In this document: positions 31,066 to 39,418 of the stretch, piece after piece | How the letters are laid out: every line of letters starts with the position of its first letter | How positions within the stretch are numbered: position 1 is the first letter of the stretch | Assembly: GCF_016772275.1 (NCBI RefSeq) | Contig: NZ_CP065425.1 | Span: 3,502,653 to 3,566,652 of the forward strand | Length of the DNA stretch: 64,000 nucleotides | Direction: 5' to 3' | Source of the DNA: Heyndrickxia vini | Lineage (GTDB): Bacteria; Bacillota; Bacilli; Bacillales; Bacillaceae_C | Position numbers and translations under genes: made by a program | The notes under the pieces: model-generated | What the model saw: the letters and a program-made list of their open reading frames with translations, nothing else | Told to the model about the DNA's origin: nothing | Databases searched by the model: none

Positions 31066-31906
31066 CAACTTTTAAACCTTCTAATTCATTTAAAGTAATT
31101 GTATAATCGTCAATTGATTTTGGTTCTTCTACATTGTGGGTGATGTCCAATAAACGATGGACCTTTGCTGAAGAATATTGTCCCAATTTTGAATTATGTT
31201 CCCACCAATAAACTTTGTGAACTTCCATACTGCCTTCAGGTCTAGCGGATGACGTATCATTTTCAAACAATGTTACAAGAGCTTGTTTAATTTTTTCTGC
31301 ATCATCATTAGTAAATCCTGTTTTTCCTGCTAATTGTGTGTTAATGCTGCCGAAAAAAACATATACACCAAAATCCACGCGATGCTTCATACCCATTGTG
31401 TCAGAACCTTTGTCTTTTCCAGGCTCAGAGTTCACGCTTTTTGTGATTTGCATGCTGGTAATATCGATAGGGTATACACTTGTTGCTGTATGAATGGATA
31501 CTGGACCTCTAACACCAACAGAAACACCTTTTCCTCCAGAACTTTTAAATGCAAAAACTTGTCCAAAGCTGCGAACATCGATCCATTCATTACAGGCAAT
31601 CATAGCAAACTTATCGCTTGAACTATCCTTTGATTTGAATTCCTTTTCTAACTCAGGATTTGCCTCTGCCCGCTCTCTTAAACTACTAAATTGATCCGCT
31701 TTTCTATCATTGGATTGTACAAAGATAGATTCACCCATATCTTGAAGCCGATTTCGAATCTTTCTTTTAATCGCAACATCTGAAATTTCACCATGTCCAT
31801 CATAATTTTGGCGAGGACGGTTCCCATTTAGTGGATCTCCATTCGGATTCGCTTTAGTAACAGATAAAACAACCGCAAAATCAATTTTGTGATCTAAAAT
31901 ACTCAT
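31046..31906 (-). CDS. cas7: Cas7c (Csd2) backbone subunit of type I-C Cascade
   Basis: About 286 residues of the RAMP-like Cas7/Csd2 family that coats the crRNA. Typical stretches are FAVVLSVTKANPNGDPLNGN near the N-terminus and the MGMKHRVDFGVYVFFGSIN block. I chose the second ATG (31906), which has GGGGG at the right distance; the ATG at 31912 is too close. It lies 15 bp after cas8c and overlaps cas4. Confidence 0.95.
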   Translation of the reverse strand: MSILDHKIDFAVVLSVTKANPNGDPLNGNRPRQNYDGHGEISDVAIKRKIRNRLQDMGESIFVQSNDRKADQFSSLRERAEANPELEKEFKSKDSSSDKFAMIACNEWIDVRSFGQVFAFKSSGGKGVSVGVRGPVSIHTATSVYPIDITSMQITKSVNSEPGKDKGSDTMGMKHRVDFGVYVFFGSINTQLAGKTGFTNDDAEKIKQALVTLFENDTSSARPEGSMEVHKVYWWEHNSKLGQYSSAKVHRLLDITHNVEEPKSIDDYTITLNELEGLKVDVIEGL

Positions 31907-31921
31907 GCTCATTTCCCCCTT

Positions 31922-32302
31922 TTAATTAGTAACCCCTTCATTTGACACCTTTTTATCTTTTTTCTGGTATAACTCATGTCGTTGACTATAAAACCCTAAT
32001 AAATACTTACCTGATAATGATCGATTATTAAAGTCTTCTATTTTAATTCTTGAAGCCACTTCATCTATTAAACTGGATAAATAGTTTGCTTTTGTTCCAA
32101 GTCTAGCTTGATAAGGCTGCAAACTATCTTGAATTGTTTTCCAAGTTCTAGCTGGATGTTTTGAAAACGAATTCATATACCTAATTGCATTACTTGCTCG
32201 TGTTTCTTCTCTTCCTAGTGCTTGTCTTTCTAAGACATCTGCGATGGCCAACAATCGACCAAATAAATAATCTCGATCATTATTTTCCTTATCCAGTGTC
32301 AC
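31922..32302 (-). CDS. cas11c: Predicted internal small subunit Cas11c
   Basis: In type I-C systems a separate small subunit, Cas11, is translated from inside cas8c. Here an internal GTG at 32302 is preceded by AGGGAGG (32311-32317) at ideal spacing and begins VTLDKENNDRDYLFGRLLAI, giving 126 residues in the cas8c frame. The position and length fit known Cas11c. It lies wholly downstream of the IS insertion and is intact, but it needs transcription from the interrupted operon or from another promoter. Confidence 0.8.
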   Translation of the reverse strand: MTLDKENNDRDYLFGRLLAIADVLERQALGREETRASNAIRYMNSFSKHPARTWKTIQDSLQPYQARLGTKANYLSSLIDEVASRIKIEDFNNRSLSGKYLLGFYSQRHELYQKKDKKVSNEGVTN

Positions 32303-32636
32303 TCTATATCCCTCCCTTTTATTAATTAAGGCACATGCTACGCTCAATGTTTTCTCCCATTCCCACCTTTCCATCGATATAGGATTAGATGCGCGTTGCA
32401 AAGCGCTTCTAATGATATCAAGTGGAATATTTCTATCATCAATTACACAAGGTAACATTCTCTCCATCAAACCTTTAACGATCTTGTCACTTGCTTTTGG
32501 TCCGTATGCTGCAAAAGCAATATCCCTTGAAGAAGGAGCACCTAAAAATTCCACATATTCATTATTGTTATTTTTACGATATCTATGCATCCAAACACAT
32601 GTTGAATGCCATTTTACAAGTCTATTTAAATAAAGT
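31922..32636 (-). pseudogene. cas8c: cas8c 3' fragment (downstream of the IS insertion)
   Basis: The C-terminal third of Cas8c/Csd1, beyond the IS66 insertion. The frame is continuous up to the 8-bp target duplication (32629-32636); the first ATG is at 32590 (MHRYRKNNNNEY). Conserved C-terminal text such as GRLLAIADVLERQAL and RYMNSFSKHPARTW is intact. Deleting 32637-37459 fuses it in frame with the 5' fragment to give a protein of about 633 residues, normal for Cas8c. Confidence 0.93.
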
Positions 32637-32721
32637 GTAAGCCCCCATTCAAACCACGCATTTCAAACATATGGCACCACTTGGTATGATACTTATATCA
32701 ATCAAAGGAGGTGCTTTTTCT

Positions 32722-32961
32722 ATGCCACAACAAAAATTAACCATCGTCCCCGTCACACTTCATACCGAAAGTAAAAAGGATTTACCACCCACTTCTCCAA
32801 AAGAATCTTTAACTAGCATTTGCACAATCAAAATGGCAAACGTTGAAATCTCCCTTCATAGCGGCGTAGATGAGTACGTAATTCGAACCATTATGAGGGA
32901 GTTGAAACGTAAGCCCCCATTCAAACCACGCATTTCAAACATATGGCACCACTTGGTATGA
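32722..32961 (+). pseudogene. tnpA: tnpA of the outer IS66 copy, 3' end replaced by the inner IS
   Basis: Begins MPQQKLTIVPV with an AAAGGAGG site upstream, identical to the inner tnpA for about 62 residues, then runs into the inner element's left end and gains an unrelated tail (RKPPFKPRISN). IS66 TnpA is a small accessory protein; this copy has lost only its last residues. Confidence 0.85.
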
Positions 32962-32993
32962 TACTTATATCAATCAAAGGAGGTGCTTTTTCT

Positions 32994-33188
32994 ATGCCAC
33001 AACAAAAATTAACCATCGTCCCCGTCACACTTCATACCGAAAGTAAAAAGGATTTACCACCCACTTCTCCAAAAGAATCTTTAACTAGCATTTGCACAAT
33101 CAAAATGGCAAACGTTGAAATCTCCCTTCATAGCGGCGTAGATGAGTACGTAATTCGAACCATTATGAGGGAGTTGAAACATACGTGA
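32994..33188 (+). CDS. tnpA: IS66 accessory protein TnpA (inner copy)
   Basis: A 64-residue product starting MPQQKLTIVPV, with AAAGGAGG upstream. It contains SGVDEYVIRTIMRELK near the C-terminus. It is short compared with other IS66 TnpA proteins but the same in both copies. Overlaps the tnpB GTG by 4 bp. Confidence 0.75.
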   Translation: MPQQKLTIVPVTLHTESKKDLPPTSPKESLTSICTIKMANVEISLHSGVDEYVIRTIMRELKHT

Positions 33189-33537
33189 AGCACGATTATA
33201 CAAATGTCAAAAACATTTACATTATTTGTGGAAAAACCGATATGCGTAAAGGAATTGATGGCCTTGCCACACTGATTCAAGATACATTCAAACTGGATCC
33301 ATACGGCGATTCCATTTTCTTATTCTCTGGATGGAGTAAAGATCGTTACAAATGTTTATACTTTGATGGTGATGGCTTCGCCATGCTTTATAAGCGTTTG
33401 GATAACGGCAAAACTACAATACCAAGGATGAAAACGAAGTACGCAATCTTTCACAAAAGGAGGTTCGCTGGCTTCTAGAAGGATTATCCATTCAGCAGCC
33501 AAAAGCAATAAAATCATCACTGAAAGGGGCGTTCTAA
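33185..33537 (+). pseudogene. tnpB: IS66 TnpB (inner copy), frameshifted near the C-terminus
   Basis: N-terminal IS66 Orf2 text is clear (IYIICGKTDMRKGIDGLATL and FLFSGWSKDRYKCLYFDGDGFAMLYKRLDNG). After about residue 75 the frame shifts and stops at 33478; the rest (NLSQKEVRWLLEGLSIQQPK) continues in another frame to 33537. GTG start. Confidence 0.82.
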
Positions 33538-33636
33538 ATCTATCAAAACATTGATTTACAGCCGTTTTTAGCTTCATTTTTTTGTCCCAAATGGTATACT
33601 ATAAGTAACGAAAACGGGCGAAAAGTGGTGAGACGA

Positions 33637-35229
33637 ATGGTTAATGTTTCTTCAAATAATGGGGCACAATATGAAAAAAATTAATTCAGCTTCTTGAAAC
33701 GCAATTGACCAATTCCAATCAACAAAACAATAGGCTTTCGGAAAAACTCGATAAGTTTAAAACAGAACGAGGCATTAACCGAACAAATTCGTCAATTAAC
33801 CAAAGCTTTATATGGTTCTAAATCAGAAAAATCAAAGTATCAAGTACCAGACGGTCAAGGCTCTTTATTTGAAGACGATCCGTCTTTTAACGATTCTGAG
33901 CAGACAGAAGAACAAAGCACAGAAACAGTTAGCTATACCGTTGTCCGTAAAGTATCAAAGAAAAAGAGAAACGATTCATTTAGCAACAATATTGAGATAG
34001 AAGAAATTCACCATCATCCAGCTAATACGCTATGTGATTGTTGTCTTCATCAAATGACAGAAGTAGGTACAACAATAGCACGTGAAGAAGCAAAATTCAT
34101 TCCAGCTACAATGAAGCGTGTGCAACATATCGAGCATGCCTATGAGTGCACGGTGTGCAAAAAAGATACCACTCAAAAAGCACAAATCAAGCGTGGGAAA
34201 GCACCGCAAACTGCCATTCAACGTAGCATTGCAGGACCAACTGTTTTGGCTAAACTTATCTACGATAAGTTTATTCAGTACTTGCCTCTTTACCGCCAGG
34301 TGAAAGAATGGGAACGATATGGTCTACTTACAAATGATAAGAACCTATCTAACTGGGTTATTCGCGCTGCCGAAGATTGGCTTCAACCAATTTATGATTT
34401 GATGAAGCAAGTACTAACAGCCAAGTCAGTGCTCCATGTGGACGAAACCTATGCGCAAATCATTAATCGTTCCGACGGAAAATCCGGTCAATCGAACGCT
34501 TATAACTGGGTATGTCGTAGCGTACCAAGTCAAGGTCCTATCATTGTCCTTTTCAAAAGCGCCTTATCTAGAAGTCGAGCTGTATTAGAAGATTTGATAG
34601 CCGGGTTCAAAGGAACGGTGATTTGCGATGGCTATTCAGCTTACGGTCATTTACCTGACGTGCAGTTCGCCAACTGCTGGGCGCACACGAGGCGTTATTG
34701 GTTAAAAGCTGATAGTAAAAACGGGCGAATAGGCGTCGATTACTGCGACCGGTTGTATCAGATTGAGCGTAAAATTAAACACCTTTCGCCAGAAGAGCGC
34801 CAACAAATAAGACAAGAAAAATCGAAGCCCATCGTAGATGAATTTTTCGCTTGGATTGATCGCTCACCGTTCTTCGGTAAAAATGCGTTGGCGAAAGCAG
34901 CTGAATATACGTTGAGCCGAGCAGAAGGATTAAAAGCATTTCTTGATGATGGCCATTTAGAAATCGATAATAATCTTGCTGAAAATGCGATTCGTCCCAA
35001 CGTAATCGGTCGCAAAAATTGGCTGTTCTCTGTAAGCGAAGCAGGTGCAAAAGCGAACGCTATTTGTCTAAGTTTAGCTGAAACAGTAAAAGCAAATGGT
35101 ATCGATTTTTATCAATATTTAGTCAAGCTACTAACAGAGCTGCCAACTTTACCAATTCACCAGCAGTCGGATCTTTTACATAACTACATGCCTTGGTCAG
35201 AAAATATCCAAGCCACATGTGCAAAATAG
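33637..35229 (+). pseudogene. tnpC: IS66 transposase TnpC (inner copy), 5' frameshifts
   Basis: DDE-type transposase of about 530 residues if repaired. The last 391 residues from 34054 form one open frame and include the catalytic acidic residues: VLHVDETYAQ, VICDGYSAYGH and LEIDNNLAENAIRP. The 5' part (from ATG 33637, MVNVSSNNGAQYEK) is broken by single-base differences: extra A residues near 33676 and an extra T in the run near 33759. Confidence 0.85.
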
Positions 35230-35327
35230 CCAACTATCCGAAAAAAATATCAGATGGCTGGCTATTCGTTGTGCGTACCGTAAAGGTGCGCTATTTTTTT
35301 ATATTTCGGGCTTACGTTGAAACATAC

Positions 35328-35682
35328 GTGAAGCACGATTATACAAATGTCAAAAACATTTACATTATTTGTGGAAAAACCGATATGCGTAAAGGAATTG
35401 ATGGCCTTGCCACACTGATTCAAGATACATTCAAACTGGATCCATACGGCGATTCCATTTTCTTATTCTCTGGATGGAGTAAAGATCGTTACAAATGTTT
35501 ATACTTTGATGGTGATGGCTTCGCCATGCTTTATAAGCGTTTGGATAACGGCAAACTACAACAATACCAAGGATGAAAACGAAGTACGCAATCTTTCACA
35601 AAAGGAGGTTCGCTGGCTTCTAGAAGGATTATCCATTCAGCAGCCAAAAGCAATAAAATCATCACTGAAAGGGGCGTTCTAA
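35328..35682 (+). pseudogene. tnpB: IS66 TnpB (outer copy), frameshifted
   Basis: Same N-terminal sequence as the inner copy; the frame stops at 35576 (GKLQQYQG then TGA) although the C-terminal coding text continues to 35682 in another frame. Confidence 0.82.
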
Positions 35683-35781
35683 ATCTATCAAAACATTGAT
35701 TTACAGCCGTTTTTAGCTTCATTTTTTTGTCCCAAATGGTATACTATAAGTAACGAAAACGGGCGAAAAGTGGTGAGACGA

Positions 35782-37365
35782 ATGGTTAATGTTTCTTCAA
35801 ATAATGGGGCACAATATGAAAAATTAATTCAGCTTCTTGAAACGCAATTGACCAATTCCAATCAACAAAACAATAGGCTTTCGGAAAAACTCGATAACTT
35901 TAAAACAGAACGAGGCATTAACCGAACAAATTCGTCAATTAACCAAAGCTTTATATGGTTCTAAATCAGAAAAATCAAAGTATCAAGTACCAGACGGTCA
36001 AGGCTCTTTATTTGAAGACGATCCGTCTTTTAACGATTCTGAGCAGACAGAAGAACAAAGCACAGAAACAGTTAGCTATACCGTTGTCCGTAAAGTATCA
36101 AAGAAAAAGAGAAACGATTCATTTAGCAACAATATTGAGATAGAAGAAATTCACCATCATCCAGCTAATACGCTATGTGATTGTTGTCTTCATCAAATGA
36201 CAGAAGTAGGTACAACAATAGCACGTGAAGAAGCAAAATTCATTCCAGCTACAATGAAGCGTGTGCAACATATCGAGCATGCCTATGAGTGCACGGTGTG
36301 CAAAAAGATACCACTCAAAAGCACAAATCAAGCGTGGGAAAGCACCGCAAACTGCCATTCAACGTAGCATTGCAGGACCAACTGTTTTGGCTAAACTTAT
36401 CTACGATAAGTTTATTCAGTACTGCCTCTTTACCGCCAGGTGAAAGAATGGGAACGATATGGTCTACTTACAAATGATAAGAACCTATCTAACTGGGTTA
36501 TTCGCGCTGCCGAAGATTGGCTTCAACCAATTTATGATTTGATGAAGCAAGTACTAACAGCCAAGTCAGTGCTCCATGTGGACGAAACCTATGCGCAAAT
36601 CATTAATCGTTCCGACGGAAAATCCGGTCAATCGAACGCTTATAACTGGGTATGTCGTAGCGTACCAAGTCAAGGTCTATCATTGTCCTTTTCAAAAGCG
36701 CCTTATCTAGAAGTCGAGCTGTATTAGAAGATTTGATAGCCGGGTTCAAAGGAACGGTGATTTGCGATGGCTATTCAGCTTACGGTCATTTACCTGACGT
36801 GCAGTTCGCCAACTGCTGGGCGCACACGAGGCGTTATTGGTTAAAAGCTGATAGTAAAAACGGGCGAATAGGCGTCGATTACTGCGACCGGTTGTATCAG
36901 ATTGAGCGTAAAATTAAACACCTTTCGCCAGAAGAGCGCCAACAAATAAGACAAGAAAAATCGAAGCCCATCGTAGATGAATTTTTCGCTTGATTGATCG
37001 CTCACCGTTCTTCGGTAAAAATGCGTTGGCGAAAGCAGCTGAATATACGTTGAGCCGAGCAGAAGGATTAAAAGCATTTCTTGATGATACCATTTAGAAA
37101 TCGATAATAATCTTGCTGAAAATGCGATTCGTCCCAACGTAATCGGTCGCAAAAATTGGCTGTTCTCTGTAAGGAAGCAGGTGCAAAAGCGAACGCTATT
37201 TGTCTAAGTTTAGCTGAAACAGTAAAAGCAAATGGTATCGATTTTTATCAATATTTAGTCAAGCTACTAACAGAGCTGCCAACTTTACCAATTCACCAGC
37301 AGTCGGATCTTTTACATAACTACATGCCTTGGTCAGAAAATATCCAAGCCACATGTGCAAAATAG
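35782..37365 (+). pseudogene. tnpC: IS66 transposase TnpC (outer copy), several frameshifts
   Basis: Near-identical to the inner tnpC but broken by many single-base deletions or other small indels, for example near 36303, 36422, 36677, 36990, 37088 and 37173, leaving four open pieces. The DDE residues are split between pieces, so no functional product is expected. Confidence 0.88.
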
Positions 37366-37434
37366 CCAACTATCCGAAAAAAATATCAGATGGCTGGCTA
37401 TTCGTTGTGCGTACCGTAAAGGTGCGCTATTTTT

Positions 37435-38643
37435 TTATATTTCGGGCTTACAATAAAGTTCTTTTTCCATATTACGATAGTAGAGAACAGCCAACCTTCC
37501 TGTTGTTGCTGAATCTACTATTAAAATATTTACGTCTGCTTTTGAAGATAGTTTATTTCGATATCCATCTAGCGCTTTCGCAAATTCATTTGCAAACTCT
37601 TGATTAGTAAACGATCTTTTCTCAACTTTGGTATCAACTGAAGAACTAGATGGGAAAGTATCATATGCATCTGCTGTTGGATCTGGAATTTTCTGCCCAT
37701 TATTTTCCCAAACAAGAAATACGCGTTGATCAACAATTTTCCCTTGACGATTAATTAACCATTTTAATGCGTTATGGGCTTTTTGAGATGCTTCATAACT
37801 AATACTTGCAACCTCATTGCTTTTGTTAAAACGTCCTCTATAGGTGAAACCACTTGTATCATTGGCCGAGATTAATTTGGCCTTATCTGCTGCGTTTCTT
37901 ATTTTATTTGCGTGCCTTTCCGTGCTTGGCAAGCTTTTTCCGGTAACAAAACATAAATCATTATCACTTAATAAGTCATTATAAAATTGAATAAATGATT
38001 TATACATATCCGGGTCTTTCCACACATGAGTTAAAATTTTATTGGAAGAATGAACATTAAAACGTACAAAAGCGCTTTCTTGCCCGCCAGCGACAACTGA
38101 AAAAATCGATGGTTTGTATCCTATAAATGATTCATATTTTTTGTCCCACTTTTCTATTAACTTTTCTTCTTCATCCAACCATAAAATCTTTTCTTCAACT
38201 AAATCTTTAACTAATTGTTTCTTACTTAAATACGTATAAATGCTTTTCACTTTTTGAATTGTATAAGGAGAATTCGCCCAATCTTTTAGCTGCTGAATAT
38301 AATATGTAAATGGTTCTTCCTTCTTTATTTTTCCACCATATGCGACGAAGTCTCCTGCCACATAACTTAGCTTATCGTGTAATGGATATGGCGCTATTTT
38401 TGAACCTGCTCTGCTGGCTGATTCCTCAGTACACGGAATGAGCGTACTAGCATCATCCTTATCAATTACTCTAGCTGAGTGAAATTCACCATCTTCTGTA
38501 AGTGTTACTTCTATATGCGCATTCTGCGTAGTATGTGAAATAGGCAACAGTGTATATTCCTGATTATTATGCTTCTTTTCTATTTCTCCAACTCGGTCCA
38601 AATTTGCTTCATACGTTTCATAAAGATTAAATAACCAGCTCAT
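37435..38643 (-). pseudogene. cas8c: cas8c 5' fragment (upstream of the IS insertion)
   Basis: The first 397 or so residues of Cas8c/Csd1 ([60 protein letters not shown]). Native sequence ends at the insertion (37452); the frame then reads a few IS-encoded codons and stops at 37435. Cas8c recognises the PAM and recruits Cas3, and the truncated form lacks the C-terminal domain. Overlaps the cas5 stop by 4 bp. Confidence 0.94.
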
Positions 38644-39359
38644 TGATTCCCCCCCTCTACTAACTGATCGTATAGTCGATCAACGGATTCCACATTTTCT
38701 TTTGTAAACCGTTTTGGCTCCATTTCTGCTATTTTTCTTATTTGTGTACACTGATCAGGACGTGGAAATTGAATAATTCCATCTTTCATTACTGGATTCC
38801 ACAAACGAACTTCCATTTCATTTTTTCCTGTTTCATCAGGATAATTAATGCCGTGTACCATGGTGCCAAGGTGAAGTTCTCCATAATTATCATAGTAACT
38901 TTTTCCTTCTCCAAAGACGCATGGTTCCACGTAACCTTGACATTCCCTTGCACCTAAGTAGATATCTCGTCTTCCGCCAGCTTTGAGTGAACGTAAAAGA
39001 ATATTATGGTGCTTATTTTCGTTTCTATCAAAAGCCATATCCGGTCGATGTGGGTTAAATATAAAATGCGCTCTTACTTGGTAACATGGATCCTTTAAAT
39101 ATGTGTAATTGGCAAGTGTGTTTCCACCCCCATACTCAATGGGGCGAATGCCCTTTGACTCCATTCGAATCGCATTCATAATTCGAACCTCATCTACCAC
39201 CATAAGGAGAGTAGGCTTCCAATAAATCGATTCCACTATTCCTTTTAAAGCCTGATATGAAGGGACTTGGTAGGATAGCTTTTCTCCACCCATTTTTGTT
39301 AATGGATCGGTAAACAAGGCATACTTTCCGTAAACAACAAATTCTATTGAGTTTCTCAC
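38640..39359 (-). CDS. cas5: Cas5c (Cas5d) crRNA-processing subunit
   Basis: A 239-residue RAMP protein that in type I-C replaces Cas6 and cuts the repeat to make crRNA. The Lys-His catalytic pair region is visible in [17 protein letters not shown] (about 114-130), and the conserved Tyr in [13 protein letters not shown] (about 29-41). GTG start with GGAGGTGA. Overlaps cas8c by 4 bp. Confidence 0.95.
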   Translation of the reverse strand: MRNSIEFVVYGKYALFTDPLTKMGGEKLSYQVPSYQALKGIVESIYWKPTLLMVVDEVRIMNAIRMESKGIRPIEYGGGNTLANYTYLKDPCYQVRAHFIFNPHRPDMAFDRNENKHHNILLRSLKAGGRRDIYLGARECQGYVEPCVFGEGKSYYDNYGELHLGTMVHGINYPDETGKNEMEVRLWNPVMKDGIIQFPRPDQCTQIRKIAEMEPKRFTKENVESVDRLYDQLVEGGNQ

Positions 39360-39418
39360 AGAATCACCTCCATTAATTTGATTTTCCTAACAATTTAATC
39401 ATGTTATTTAAAAGGTAT

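Larger units (their letters stand above)
32909..35315 (+). mobile_element. IS66-family element, inner copy nested in the outer one
   Basis: A complete 2407-bp element from GTAAGCCC (32909) to GGGCTTAC (35315). It is flanked by an 8-bp direct repeat GTTGAAAC (32901-32908 and 35316-35323), which marks a real transposition event into the tnpA region of the outer copy. Confidence 0.95.
32637..37451 (+). mobile_element. IS66-family element inserted in cas8c (outer copy, itself interrupted)
   Basis: The ends are GTAAGCCC (32637) and its inverse GGGCTTAC (to 37451). The flanks carry an identical 8-bp direct repeat AATAAAGT (32629-32636 and 37452-37459), the duplication length usual for IS66. The outer copy is 32637-32908 plus 35324-37451, about 2.4 kb, with the inner copy and one inner duplication between. 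Genes tnpA, tnpB and tnpC are all damaged. Confidence 0.95.

Noticed and set aside
32637-37451. Head-to-tail tandem duplication of the IS66 element
   Set aside because: The 8-bp duplications at both the inner and outer boundaries show nested insertions instead.
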